Shown: one piece after another, positions 13,362 to 22,327 of the stretch
How the letters are laid out: every line of letters begins with the position of its first letter
Numbering within the stretch: the stretch's first letter is position 1
Source: a virus
Strand: one strand, 5' to 3'
Virus record (IMG/VR): IMGVR_UViG_3300034073_002585
Location: 62,001-126,000 of that record
DNA: 64,000 bases
Notes under the pieces: generated by a model
What the model saw: the letters and a program-made list of their open reading frames with translations, nothing else
Database searches by the model: none
What the model was told of the DNA's origin: nothing
Position numbers and translations under genes: made by a program

Positions 13362-13940
13362 ATGACAACCGACGATAAGAAATACATCAAGAAGAATCAG
13401 CAGCTTCCTACAGAGATAAAGCTCGAGTTTGACAAACTCTCTGGGAATAATGCCATGAGAGATATCCTGATTAAGAATCTAGTTGACGCTAACTGGACTT
13501 ACGAGGCAATCTCAAATGCGAGTGGACTCACTAGAGAGCGAGTTCGTCAGATTGCAAATGCTGTAGAGCGTCTGGCAGACGAGTTTCAGTATGACTTAAA
13601 TATTGAAATTCCAGAGCCGCCAGTTAAGCCTGAAAGGCCTAAAGCGCAGTACGTGGAGCCAAGTCCAGAGACTCTCAAGCGCCTACTGGAACTTCAGCCT
13701 TACGCTCAGCTAGTTAGAGCAAATGGACAGAAGTATCGCAAAGAGGCAGAAGAATACACCGCTCTGCTTAACCACGCTCACACGGTTGAGGGAGTTACCC
13801 TCTACCGACTAGCTAAGCGTCTAGGAGTTACCCACGGTGCTCTACGCTTCAGACTTGTACGTTACGGTTACAAGAAACCAGTTACTGCAACCAGTAAGGT
13901 CTACCAACCAATCATCAAAGACAACAGAGTGACGAACTAA
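13362..13940 (+). CDS. DNA-binding protein with two predicted helix-turn-helix regions (paralogue of 11244)
   Basis: 192 aa. N-terminal HTH (about 38-70, ANWTYEAISNASGLTRERVRQIA, sigma-region-4-like), a Pro-rich linker (IPEPPVKPERPK), a helical segment with PYAQLVRANGQKYRKEA, and a C-terminal HTH (about 148-172, VTLYRLAKRLGVTHGALRFRL). Same layout as the protein at 11244: two HTHs flanking a linker. Likely a phage transcription regulator or a small-terminase-like DNA-recognition protein. Confidence 0.65.
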   Translation: MTTDDKKYIKKNQQLPTEIKLEFDKLSGNNAMRDILIKNLVDANWTYEAISNASGLTRERVRQIANAVERLADEFQYDLNIEIPEPPVKPERPKAQYVEPSPETLKRLLELQPYAQLVRANGQKYRKEAEEYTALLNHAHTVEGVTLYRLAKRLGVTHGALRFRLVRYGYKKPVTATSKVYQPIIKDNRVTN

Positions 13941-13942
13941 CA

Positions 13943-14170
13943 ATGCAAACAATTGAAGAGCTATATCACAAGGACATTCATCAGGAAAGATTTGCTATGC
14001 TTGTTGCTGCAAGGGTAAACGAAATCCTGTCTGGAACTGCCGCTGTTTTGGAATTTCCAAAGGCTGGTGGCGTGTTTAACACTCCAGAGGAAGAAGTCCT
14101 ACTATTCGCAGATGTAATCGCAAGAGTAGTCTGCGCAAACCTAAACCAAGGAGAGGAAATCGTTGAGTAA
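13943..14170 (+). CDS. Hypothetical protein coupled to katG
   Basis: 75 aa, acidic, helical. Its last codons overlap the TTG start of katG by 8 bp, so translation of the two is probably coupled. No family recognised. Confidence 0.6.
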   Translation: MQTIEELYHKDIHQERFAMLVAARVNEILSGTAAVLEFPKAGGVFNTPEEEVLLFADVIARVVCANLNQGEEIVE

Positions 14171-16352
14171 CTACGACGTAAACGACAGCTCTGCTGCCAA
14201 GTGCCCAGTTCCGCATGGAACTGCAGGAGGAGCGTCCGCAGAGATGGGAACAACTAACAATGACTGGTGGCCAAACCAGATTAGTGTTGACCCGCTACTA
14301 AAGGGTAACCCAAAGAGTGACCCGTACGAAGATGACTTCGACTACGTTGAGGAGTTTAACTCCCTGAACTTAGACGAGCTTAAGGCAGACATTGTTGCCT
14401 GCATGAAGGACAGCCAGCCTTGGTGGCCAGCAGATTACGGACACTATGGTCCGCTATTCATTCGCATGGCTTGGCACTCAGCTGGAACCTACCGCGTAAG
14501 CGACGGCCGTGGCGGTGGAGGCGAAGGTCTACAGCGTTTCGCTCCGCTTAACAGCTGGCCAGACAACGTAAACCTAGATAAGGCTCGCCGTCTACTATGG
14601 CCAGTCAAGAAGAAGTACGGCCGCAAGATTAGCTGGGCTGACCTAATGATTCTCGCTGGTAACGTTGCTCTTGAGGACATGGGCTTCCCAACCTTCGGGT
14701 TTGCTGGTGGACGTGCAGACGTCTGGGAGCCAGACAACACTTACTGGGGCAACGAGACCGAGTGGCTAGCCAACAAGCGTTACGAGCCAGGCCGCGAAGC
14801 TGACTCTCTAGAGGACCCGCTAGCTGCTGTACAGATGGGTCTTATCTACGTAAACCCAGAGGGTCCAGATGGCAACCCAGACTTCAAGCTGGCTGCTGCT
14901 GACATTCGCACCACCTTTGCCCGCATGGCCATGAACGACGAGGAGACTGTTGCTCTGATTGCTGGTGGTCACGCCTTCGGTAAGACTCACGGTGCTGGAC
15001 CTGCAGACCAGGTTGGCCCAGAGCCAGAGGCTAACGACAAGCTAGAATCTGTTGGCCTTGGCTGGGAGAACTCTCAGGGCACTGGACATGGCGCTGACAC
15101 AATCTCCTCTGGTCTAGAGGTTACCTGGACTCCTAACCCGACCCGCTGGGACAACGACTACCTACGCCTCATCTACAAGTACGAGTGGGAGCTAGAAGAG
15201 TCTCCTGCTGGTGCAAAACAGTGGCGTCCAGTAAATGACGAAGTATATCCAGAGGACGTGGCTCCACACGCCCACAACGAGGGTGAAATCGTCATCCCTC
15301 GCATGCTGACTACTGACCTTGCTCTCCGCTTCGGAGACGAGGAGTACGACCGCATCAGCCGTAAGTTCCTAGAGGACTTCGACTACTTCACTGACGTCTT
15401 CGCTCGTGCGTGGTTCAAGTTGACCCACCGCGACATGGGACCACGTGCACGCTACCACGGTCCAGAGGTTCCTCAGGAAGTTCTACTGTGGCAGGACCCA
15501 GTTCCATCTAGCGTTGCTCCAACTGTTCTACAGAAGCAAATGACTCGCATCAAGCTAGACGAGGCTGGTCTAACAATTCCAGCACTTGTTCGAGCTGCAT
15601 GGGCGGCTGCATCAACCTACCGCAACACTGACAAGCGCGGTGGAGCGAACGGTGCACGCATCGCTCTAGAGCCACAGCGTAGCTGGCCAATTAACGCTCA
15701 GGTTAATGGCATTATCGACGAGCTAAAGAAGATTCAGCCAGAGTCTGGCATGTCTCTTGCTGACATCATCGTGTTTGCTGGTGGCGACGCAATTGAGCGT
15801 GCTGCAAAGAACGCTGGAGTTCCAGTTGTGGTTGACTTCCTTGGAGGTCGCGGTGACGCAACTCAGGAGCAGACTGACGTTGAGTCCTTCAACCACTTGT
15901 ACCCAGTTGCAGATGCATTTGTTAACTGGAGCCACAAGAAGTATGCAGACTCGCTAGACCGTCTACTAATCGACAAGGCAACCCTTCTAGGGCTGACCCC
16001 TCCAGAGATGGTTGCTCTGTATGGTGGACTACGCGCACTAGGTGTTTCAACCAACGACCACGGCGTACTTACAGACCGTAAGGGCGTCCTCTCTAATGAC
16101 TTCTTTGTCAACATTCTTGACATGGACATCGAGTGGAACCCAGTACTAGATAACCTGTATCAGGGACGCGACCGCAGGACTCAGGAAGTCAAGTGGGTTG
16201 CATCTCGTGCAGACCTAGTATTTGCATCTAACTCAATTCTCCGTGCTTACTCAGAGGTTTACGCTTCTGACGACGGCCTAGAGAAGTTCGTGACTGACTT
16301 TGTCTCTGCATGGACCAAGGTCATGAACAACGACAGGTTCGATGTAAGATAG
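14163..16352 (+). CDS. katG: Catalase-peroxidase KatG
   Basis: 729 aa from TTG 14163, with GGAGAGG 6 bp upstream; normal full length (about 720-740 aa). Class I heme peroxidase with two related domains. The distal site is RMAWH (Arg101, Trp104, His105); the cross-linked adduct partners Tyr229 ([10 protein letters not shown]) and Met255 (FARMAMND) and the proximal His270 ([10 protein letters not shown]) are all present, so it should have both catalase and peroxidase activity. It removes hydrogen peroxide in the cytoplasm and needs heme. Preferred codons look more even and GC-rich than in neighbouring small genes, which may reflect transfer from a host. Heme oxygenase follows after a terminator. 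Confidence 0.97.
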   Translation: MSNYDVNDSSAAKCPVPHGTAGGASAEMGTTNNDWWPNQISVDPLLKGNPKSDPYEDDFDYVEEFNSLNLDELKADIVACMKDSQPWWPADYGHYGPLFIRMAWHSAGTYRVSDGRGGGGEGLQRFAPLNSWPDNVNLDKARRLLWPVKKKYGRKISWADLMILAGNVALEDMGFPTFGFAGGRADVWEPDNTYWGNETEWLANKRYEPGREADSLEDPLAAVQMGLIYVNPEGPDGNPDFKLAAADIRTTFARMAMNDEETVALIAGGHAFGKTHGAGPADQVGPEPEANDKLESVGLGWENSQGTGHGADTISSGLEVTWTPNPTRWDNDYLRLIYKYEWELEESPAGAKQWRPVNDEVYPEDVAPHAHNEGEIVIPRMLTTDLALRFGDEEYDRISRKFLEDFDYFTDVFARAWFKLTHRDMGPRARYHGPEVPQEVLLWQDPVPSSVAPTVLQKQMTRIKLDEAGLTIPALVRAAWAAASTYRNTDKRGGANGARIALEPQRSWPINAQVNGIIDELKKIQPESGMSLADIIVFAGGDAIERAAKNAGVPVVVDFLGGRGDATQEQTDVESFNHLYPVADAFVNWSHKKYADSLDRLLIDKATLLGLTPPEMVALYGGLRALGVSTNDHGVLTDRKGVLSNDFFVNILDMDIEWNPVLDNLYQGRDRRTQEVKWVASRADLVFASNSILRAYSEVYASDDGLEKFVTDFVSAWTKVMNNDRFDVR

Positions 16353-16360
16353 ATTTAGAG

Positions 16361-16432
16361 GCACGAACGGCTATCGCTATTGCAGTGACAGGTCGTAACT
16401 CTCTAAAAGGCAAACCGCCAACTAACTCGTGC
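16361..16432 (+). other. Possible structured RNA between katG and the heme oxygenase gene
   Basis: GCACGA (16361-16366) pairs perfectly with TCGTGC (16427-16432), closing a ~60-nt region with a possible inner GGC/GCC pair and CGA/TCG pair. The length is tRNA-like, but no T-loop or anticodon arm is visible. It may be a 3' stabiliser, a degenerate tRNA or chance. Confidence 0.3.
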
Positions 16433-16447
16433 GGGTAGCCTAAGAGG

Positions 16448-16494
16448 CGCGGGCTTTGGATTGGGAATTCCCGATTGGGCCCGCGTCTTTTCTA
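16448..16494 (+). terminator. Terminator between katG and heme oxygenase
   Basis: CGCGGGC (16448-16454) pairs with GCCCGCG (16479-16485), enclosing the palindrome GGGAATTCCC; T-rich TCTTTTCT follows. Confidence 0.7.
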
Positions 16495-16500
16495 TTATGT

Positions 16501-16506
16501 TAAAAT
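16501..16506 (+). promoter_or_regulatory. -10-like TAAAAT before heme oxygenase
   Basis: TAAAAT lies 25 bp before the TTG start, right after the terminator. No TTGACA-like -35; the same hexamer precedes several virion genes. Confidence 0.4.
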
Positions 16507-16531
16507 ATTTACCCAACCAGTAAGGAGAACC

Positions 16532-17128
16532 TTGCTATCAGAATTAGTAAGAGAAGAGACAAAGGAAGCGCACAACGCTGCCGAACGTAGTCCGTTTATT
16601 GCTGCCCTTATGAAGGGCGAACTACCCTCTGCTGCATACTTTGACTATCTTGGGCAGCTGGCTCCAATATATGAAGCAATAGAGAAATGGGAAGGTAATC
16701 TTCCATTCTTTGACCGACGCCTCGACCGATTCGACAGAATTATTTCCGACCTTGAGTATCACGGCACTGTTCTTATCTTGGATGAAACTGTTGCTTATGC
16801 TAGACATTTACAAGAGATTGTAAAGAATAAGGAACAAATTAAGATTCTTGCTCACCACTATGTTCGCTATCTCGGTGACCTAAGTGGAGGTCAGGCTATT
16901 GGTGCCCTAATTGCGCGTAATCTGTCCATCCCACCGAACTTCCTATCTTTTTACGAGTTTGATGATATTGGTGACCGCGTTCGCTACAAAGAAACTTACA
17001 GAGAAAATTTAGACACGCTAATCTCTGAAGAGAGCTACGAAGAGTTCATTGAAGAGGCAAAGCTTGCTTTCGAATACACCAGAAAAATTTTCTTCGCTTT
17101 AGGCGAAAAGTGGGACACTAATTTCTAA
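16532..17128 (+). CDS. Heme oxygenase (HO-1 family)
   Basis: 198 aa from TTG 16532, with TAAGGAG 6 bp upstream. An in-frame ATG at 16475 lies in the terminator stem, so the TTG is preferred; it also gives the usual family N-terminus. Proximal heme ligand His14 is in TKEAHNAAE; the distal-helix glycine motif is G115-DLSGGQ121. The enzyme opens heme to biliverdin, releasing iron and CO, using reduced ferredoxin or similar. No bilin reductase is visible, so iron release or heme control is more likely than pigment synthesis. It has its own promoter apart from katG. Confidence 0.93.
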   Translation: MLSELVREETKEAHNAAERSPFIAALMKGELPSAAYFDYLGQLAPIYEAIEKWEGNLPFFDRRLDRFDRIISDLEYHGTVLILDETVAYARHLQEIVKNKEQIKILAHHYVRYLGDLSGGQAIGALIARNLSIPPNFLSFYEFDDIGDRVRYKETYRENLDTLISEESYEEFIEEAKLAFEYTRKIFFALGEKWDTNF

Positions 17129-17400
17129 ATCTGTGTTACTATATTTCCAACAGCAATCCGACGGGAGAGCTGGAGTATGGCGGAACACCTCCAAAGCCAA
17201 ATGGGGGGGGCAACGCACAGGTGGCTCTTAGCAGAGTGGTTAGCGACCGAACATCTGGTCTGTCCAAAATGGGTACTACAGAACCGCATTGGCTTGACAG
17301 TGGTAGTAAAAGCAACCCTACCTACTCACCATAACACCCTCGTAGAGATACGGGGGTGTTATACTTTTTACAACCCCGCCAGCCTTAAGGGGTTGGCCCT
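17129..17400 (+). other. Intergenic region with structured DNA and a terminator
   Basis: About 270 bp with GC-rich, partly self-complementary sequence (GGAG/CTCC near 17168-17194, a run of eight G at 17203-17210). A frame from 17177 to 17410 runs across the terminator and into the tRNA, so I do not call it a gene. A sequence at 17218-17290 looks faintly tRNA-like (AGCAGAGTGGTTAGCG) but has no T-loop. Confidence 0.4.
17331..17370 (+). terminator. Intrinsic terminator upstream of tRNA-Asn
   Basis: ATAACACCCTCG (17331-17342) pairs with CGGGGGTGTTAT (17351-17362), followed by ACTTTTT. Confidence 0.85.
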
Positions 17401-17472
17401 TCCTCTCTAGCTCAATGGCAGAGCAACGAGCTGTTAACTCGTCGGTTCGTGGTTCGAATCCACGGAGGGGAG
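17401..17472 (+). tRNA. tRNA-Asn (GTT)
   Basis: Cloverleaf: acceptor TCCTCTC / GAGGGGA (one G-T pair), D-arm AGCTCAATGGCAGAGC, anticodon loop CTGTTAA with GTT, T-arm CGTGG-TTCGAAT-CCACG, discriminator G. No encoded CCA. It sits directly before terL. Confidence 0.93.
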
Positions 17473-17481
17473 CAATACAGG

Positions 17482-17487
17482 TAGAAT
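17482..17487 (+). promoter_or_regulatory. -10-like TAGAAT before terL
   Basis: TAGAAT ends 9 bp before the ATG of terL with no clear ribosome site between, suggesting a leaderless or nearly leaderless transcript starting inside the tRNA-terL junction. Confidence 0.4.
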
Positions 17488-17496
17488 AGAACTCCT

Positions 17497-18924
17497 ATGG
17501 GTAAAAGCATTATGGAGCAGCTCGCGCAGCTGCCAGAAGAAGAACGCAATGCGATTCTAGCGGGCATGGACCCAGAGTCTCTTGTGTGGGACTGGTCCGT
17601 CTGGGGGCGTCCAGAGCAGTTTGCACCAGAGGGTGATGACTGGAACGTCTGGCTAGTTCTCGCTGGTCGTGGTTTTGGTAAGACCCGTTTAGCTTCCGAG
17701 TGGGTACGTGAGCAAGCTAAATACACCAACGAAGGCCAACGTCGCTTTGCTCTCGTTGCTCGTACCGCAGCTGACGTACGTGACGTTATTGTTGAAGGTG
17801 AATCTGGGATTATTAATATTTCCCCTCCTTCTGAGAAACCACACTACGAGCCTTCGAAGCGTCGTCTGACTTGGCCTAACGGAAATACCGCAACACTCTT
17901 TACCGCGGATGAGCCTGACTCTCTTCGTGGTCCTCAGTTCACCCACGCCTGGGGCGATGAGATTGCAGCTTGGCGTCAGACTCCAGATGCTGCGGGTATG
18001 ACCGCCTTCGACAACCTCCGAGTTGGTACTCGTCTCGGTAGAAATCCAAAGCTTATTTGTACCACTACACCTAAGCGTGTTCCACTTCTTTACAAGCTAA
18101 TTGAAGAGTCAAGAACAGATAAGCCTGGTGGTGCTAAGGTGGTAGTTACCAGAGGTTCTACCTTGGATAACGCTGGTAACTTGTCTCAGGCATATCTGGA
18201 CACAATTACTGGCGTTTACGAGGGCACATCACTAGCTCGTCAGGAGCTTTATGGTGAAATGCTTGACGACGTTGAAGGAGCTCTTTGGAATGAAGAGATG
18301 GTTGAGAGCGCCAGAGAGATGGCTTACCCGCCTATTACTCCGCTTCGTGTTATCGGCGTGGACCCTTCGGTTGCTGAAAATCCCCGTGACGAGTGTGGAA
18401 TTGTGGTATGTGCGTCGACTGCCGACCATGACCTCTATAAGAGAAACGCTTGGGTTCTTGAGGACGCTTCAATTCATGGTTCCCCAGACACCTGGGCCCG
18501 TAGGGTTGTGGAGATGGCTCGTAAGTGGGGTTGTCCCGTTGTTGCCGAGGTTAATCAAGGAGGCGCTTTGGTTAAAAATGCCATCCTCTCGATTGACCCG
18601 ACGGTCAAAGTATTAGAAGTTCACTCCAAATACGGAAAGCAGCTACGTGCAGAGCCAGTAGTGCTTGCTTACGAACAGCAGCGTGTCCACCATGTTGGCT
18701 ACCACACAGACCTAGAGTCTCAGATGTACTCTTGGATTCCAGAAAGTGCATCTAAATCCCCAGACCGCGTCGACGCACTAGTCCACGCACTAACTGCACT
18801 GCTAATTAAGCCGCCTCCAGGATTCTCTGGCGGAAAAATACGTGCCAAGAGCTTTGCTGACCGCAAACTGGGAGTTACAAACCCAAACAACCGACCTGGT
18901 GGAAGAATTTTTAGGGTAAGATAG
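17497..18924 (+). CDS. terL: Terminase large subunit
   Basis: 475 aa. ATPase domain: Walker A GRGFGKT at 57-63, Walker B with acidic pair D154-E155 (HAWGDEIAAW). RNase H-like nuclease domain: first aspartate D289 (VIGVDPSVAE), a middle Glu in VVAEVNQGG, last Asp near 426 (SPDRVDAL). It cleaves concatemeric DNA and drives packaging through the portal. A small terminase subunit is not obvious; the two-HTH proteins upstream are candidates. Confidence 0.95.
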   Translation: MGKSIMEQLAQLPEEERNAILAGMDPESLVWDWSVWGRPEQFAPEGDDWNVWLVLAGRGFGKTRLASEWVREQAKYTNEGQRRFALVARTAADVRDVIVEGESGIINISPPSEKPHYEPSKRRLTWPNGNTATLFTADEPDSLRGPQFTHAWGDEIAAWRQTPDAAGMTAFDNLRVGTRLGRNPKLICTTTPKRVPLLYKLIEESRTDKPGGAKVVVTRGSTLDNAGNLSQAYLDTITGVYEGTSLARQELYGEMLDDVEGALWNEEMVESAREMAYPPITPLRVIGVDPSVAENPRDECGIVVCASTADHDLYKRNAWVLEDASIHGSPDTWARRVVEMARKWGCPVVAEVNQGGALVKNAILSIDPTVKVLEVHSKYGKQLRAEPVVLAYEQQRVHHVGYHTDLESQMYSWIPESASKSPDRVDALVHALTALLIKPPPGFSGGKIRAKSFADRKLGVTNPNNRPGGRIFRVR

Positions 18925-19286
18925 TGGCAAAGATACTTGTGGATAGGTTTCCCTGTAACCTGGTGGCCGTGCCTTCAGGATTTACAGATGACATGACTAC
19001 TCTATGTAGTCAGCCTCCCACCCAAAAAGCAAACTACTTAGACGTTACGAGGGTGATTGTTACTGATGAGCACATATTGGTCGCTAAAGACAGCCCCCAG
19101 GGGCCGCAAATCGTATTTCGAGAGACATATGAAACGTTCGTGGGCTCTCAAGACGCTGGTGAAGACTCTTATGTCACCACTTCGTCGGGAAAAATGCTAG
19201 CCTTCAGGAAAGATAGAGGCTGCGGATGTGGTTCTAGGCTTAGAGGCTGGAATCCGTACAACACAATAAACTCAATTAAAGACTAA
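18924..19286 (+). CDS. Hypothetical protein with CGCGSRLRGW C-terminal motif
   Basis: 120 aa from GTG 18924, overlapping the terL stop by one base. N-terminal beta-rich part; the end carries GCGCGSRLRGWNPY, a cysteine-turn motif I have seen in small phage proteins encoded near terminase. Possibly a packaging accessory. Confidence 0.65.
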   Translation: MAKILVDRFPCNLVAVPSGFTDDMTTLCSQPPTQKANYLDVTRVIVTDEHILVAKDSPQGPQIVFRETYETFVGSQDAGEDSYVTTSSGKMLAFRKDRGCGCGSRLRGWNPYNTINSIKD

Positions 19287-20269
19287 TGATTAGCCAAGAC
19301 ACAATTTTTGTTAGTGTCCCTGCTTTCAACGAGGTCGATAGAGTTGTGCAGACAATAACTAATGCCATAGAGATGGCTGATAGCCCAGAAAATTTATTTT
19401 TTGGTGTAGTACTGCATGAATCAGTCGAGATGTCTGAAATACCTGAACTGCCTCAAACTAAAATCATCAGAGTACTCTTCCCCTCTGGACTCGGAAGTGG
19501 CCTGACGAGGCTAATGACGCACACTATGTATAACAAACAAAAGTATTTCTTAGCTGTGGATTGTCACACGCTATTTGCTCGTTCCTGGGATAAAAAATTA
19601 GTATCTCAGTACGAAGAAATTAGACAAAACGAGAGCCTAGAGAAAGCTGTGATAACACATCCAGGAATAGTCTGGTGGCAAGAATCAGACGGAACTGTCG
19701 TTAACTATCCGATTAACGGGGAACCTGACCCAAAGATGCTTCATGGGGCTCCACAAATCTATAAAATCGATAAAAAGTATGTCCGTAAAGATTTCCCAGA
19801 GACTGACGGAGATTACACATTAAGAATTAATCACGACTACTCGAAAAAATATACTGAAAACCTTACGATGTCTTGGAATTTCTGCTTCGGGATGCCTGAA
19901 TTTTTTATGTATGACATTCCTGTTCAGCCATACTCCTACTACAAAGGTGACCAGGAGCTAGTTGCATTAAGAGCGTGGACTAGAGGGTATAAATTCTATT
20001 CAATTAATACTCCGATAGTCTGGTCTTTAGATAAAGGGAAAGACAAACTGCTTTCGCGGTACGATAGACACACTGAAGTAGAATCTACACCAAGCGAATA
20101 TTTAGATTTAAAAAGAAACAATAGCTGGCTAGGCATAGAAGAAGGTTTAAAGTATTTCTGGGGCGACAAATTCGGGTTTTATGGCGCTCCTGACAAAGAA
20201 TCTTGGGAAAACTACATGAATAGGCTAGGATATCTAGAACTAATTAATCAGAAGAAAGTAGAAGACTAA
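19286..20269 (+). CDS. Glycosyltransferase resembling the GlcNAc-transferase family (PF11397-like)
   Basis: 327 aa; ATG overlaps the previous stop. GT-A fold start (IFVSVPAFNE), then FLAVDCHTLFARSWDKKL, which parallels the DSH-xxF-xxGWD signature, and YKGDQELVALRAWTRGYKFY near 220-240, which parallels the GEE-xxxAxRxWTxGY signature of this family. Such enzymes transfer GlcNAc or similar to hydroxylated residues. In a phage packaging region it may glycosylate virion proteins; that is inference. Confidence 0.65.
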   Translation: MISQDTIFVSVPAFNEVDRVVQTITNAIEMADSPENLFFGVVLHESVEMSEIPELPQTKIIRVLFPSGLGSGLTRLMTHTMYNKQKYFLAVDCHTLFARSWDKKLVSQYEEIRQNESLEKAVITHPGIVWWQESDGTVVNYPINGEPDPKMLHGAPQIYKIDKKYVRKDFPETDGDYTLRINHDYSKKYTENLTMSWNFCFGMPEFFMYDIPVQPYSYYKGDQELVALRAWTRGYKFYSINTPIVWSLDKGKDKLLSRYDRHTEVESTPSEYLDLKRNNSWLGIEEGLKYFWGDKFGFYGAPDKESWENYMNRLGYLELINQKKVED

Positions 20270-20273
20270 TCTG

Positions 20274-20564
20274 ATGGAAATTACAGCTGTAAATTTTATA
20301 ATTCTGGCTCTTGGAGCTTTTAGATTGACTCATTTGATTACGACAGACGCGATTGCTGACGGTTTCCGTACCTGGGTGTGGTCAAAATACTCCCCGATGA
20401 CCAAAATCGGGTACCTAATCACCTGTAATTGGTGTACAGGGTTCTGGGTTTCACTACTTTTCGTAATTGGAGTCTCAATTTTACCCCAAGTTACCTTTGT
20501 GGTATCATTAATCTTGGCTATTTCTGCTGCAATCGGGCTACTTTCAGCCTGGATTGAGCGATAG
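20274..20564 (+). CDS. DUF1360 family membrane protein
   Basis: 96 aa. FRLTHLITTDAIADGFRTWV then a hydrophobic region with ITCNWCTGFWVSLL: the CxWCxGFW motif is the DUF1360 signature. Two transmembrane helices at the C-terminal half. Common in phages and Actinobacteria, function unknown. Confidence 0.8.
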   Translation: MEITAVNFIILALGAFRLTHLITTDAIADGFRTWVWSKYSPMTKIGYLITCNWCTGFWVSLLFVIGVSILPQVTFVVSLILAISAAIGLLSAWIER

Positions 20565-20583
20565 GAACAGGTAGGAGCCAAAC

Positions 20584-22326
20584 TTGGCAATTTTTAAGAA
20601 AGATAACGCGAACAAGGGCAATGCCCGTCAAAATGTACGCGCTGCTGCTCCGAAGAACGCTACTCGTGTTGCTCCAGGTGTTTCTATCGATTCTTTTGGT
20701 GTTGTTTACGCAGAACCACAGGTATTTAACACACCTAGACCACTTACAGCTGCAGCTGCTCAGGTAAACCTACAAGACAAAGGTGAAGCAGAGCTATTTA
20801 AAGCTCGTCGCCAGTCCGCCTCTACCTCTTGGCAAAGCGAAGCCTGGGAGTACTACGACTCCATTGGCGAAATCAAGTACGCATTTAACTTAGTTGCGTC
20901 TGTTGTATCTCGTATTCGCCTCTATGCAGCTGCAATCAACAACCCAAATGAAGCTCCATCCCCCATCGACAGCGTGGAGCAGGTAGACCCTAGACTTTCA
21001 GCTGCAGCTCAGAGGGCACTTGACCGTCTAAGCTCTGCATTTGGGGGACAGGCGGGTCTTTTGAAGGATGCAGCCCTAAACCTTCAGGTTACAGGTGAGT
21101 GTTACCTGGTTCAGGTTCCAGAGCGAGTTGGCTCTGGACTACCAGAATCCTGGGACATCCGCTCTGTAGACGAACTTCAAGTTGACGCTAAGGGCAACTA
21201 CATCATTAATCCCCGCCGTGAGATTGGCGGTGGTACTGCATCTTTTATGTCTCAGGGCAATAAAGAAGCGATTGCACTACCTAGAAGCGCATTTGTTGGT
21301 CGTATCTGGCGCTCACACCCTCGCTACACCCAAGAAGCTGATTCTTCTATACGAGGACTTTTGGACCTCTGCGCTGAACTACTCTTGCTCAACCGCACAT
21401 TCCGTGCCACCGCACGCTCGCGTCTCAACGCTGGTGCCTTATACCTACCTGACGGTCTGTCGGTTGCAGCAAGTCCTGACCCTGACTATCCTTATGATGA
21501 AGACGGGGAATACAACGAGCAGTTCAACCCAGACGAAGCAGCAGACGAGTTTGAAGACCAGCTCATTGATGCAATGACCACCCCAATTAAGGACGAGGAC
21601 TCTGCTTCCGCAGTTGTTCCTCTAATTATTCGTGGTCCTGCTGAACTTGGTGACAAGATTAAGCAGTTCAAGTTCGAGCGTTCATTCGACCCAGCTCTTG
21701 CTCAGCGTGCAGACCGTGTACTAGAGCGTATCATGCAGGGCCTAGACGTCCCTAAGGACGTTGTGACGGGTCTAGCCAACGTTAAGTACTCTAACGCTCT
21801 TCAGATTGATGAAGCCCTCTACAAGGCCCACATCGAGCCTCTGATGCTACTTATCGTTGACGCACTGACTGTCATGTACTTGCGTCCATATCTAGTTGCC
21901 AACGGCTACCCCGCTGAAGAAGTAAAGAACGTCTGCATTTGGTATGACCCAAGCCTAGTTGCAACCCGCAATGACCGCGCTGCAGACGCAGACATGGGCT
22001 TCGACAAGATGGCTGTATCTTACGATGCGTGGCGTCGCGCTCATGGATTCTCCGAAGCAGATGCACCAGACCCTAAAGAATTTGCTCTTAGGTTAGTTCT
22101 AAGCAAGGGAATGGTAACGCCTGAATTGACTGAAGCTATGCTACAAGCAGTAGCGCCAGAAATCATGGGCCAAATCAGAAAACAAGCAATGGAGCAGAGC
22201 GGAGCTGGCATTCCACCAGAGGTAGACCAGCTGCTACAAAATGAAGCTCCCGTTGCCGAGCCAGAAGAACAGCCTGAAGGTGGAGACACCGATTCAGCTC
22301 CACCACTAGCGGAACCAGAGGCATAA
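20584..22326 (+). CDS. Portal protein
   Basis: 580 aa from TTG 20584 after AGGAGCC. Position after terL, length and features support a phage portal: SWQSEAWEYYDSIGEIKYAFNLVASVVSR near 80-105 and a C-terminal helical barrel with GLDVPKDVVTGLANVKYSNALQ. The C-terminus is acidic and low in complexity (EPEEQPEGGDTDSAPP). Forms the dodecameric ring through which DNA passes. Confidence 0.85.
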   Translation: MAIFKKDNANKGNARQNVRAAAPKNATRVAPGVSIDSFGVVYAEPQVFNTPRPLTAAAAQVNLQDKGEAELFKARRQSASTSWQSEAWEYYDSIGEIKYAFNLVASVVSRIRLYAAAINNPNEAPSPIDSVEQVDPRLSAAAQRALDRLSSAFGGQAGLLKDAALNLQVTGECYLVQVPERVGSGLPESWDIRSVDELQVDAKGNYIINPRREIGGGTASFMSQGNKEAIALPRSAFVGRIWRSHPRYTQEADSSIRGLLDLCAELLLLNRTFRATARSRLNAGALYLPDGLSVAASPDPDYPYDEDGEYNEQFNPDEAADEFEDQLIDAMTTPIKDEDSASAVVPLIIRGPAELGDKIKQFKFERSFDPALAQRADRVLERIMQGLDVPKDVVTGLANVKYSNALQIDEALYKAHIEPLMLLIVDALTVMYLRPYLVANGYPAEEVKNVCIWYDPSLVATRNDRAADADMGFDKMAVSYDAWRRAHGFSEADAPDPKEFALRLVLSKGMVTPELTEAMLQAVAPEIMGQIRKQAMEQSGAGIPPEVDQLLQNEAPVAEPEEQPEGGDTDSAPPLAEPEA

Positions 22327-22327
22327 C

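Noticed and set aside
17218-17290. tRNA-like sequence AGCAGAGTGGTTAGCG upstream of tRNA-Asn
   Set aside because: No T-loop TTCGA, no consistent acceptor stem; possible decayed tRNA but unsupported.
17177-17410. Open frame of 77 codons between heme oxygenase and tRNA-Asn
   Set aside because: It runs through a strong intrinsic terminator and into the tRNA, has no ribosome site and its composition is not protein-like.
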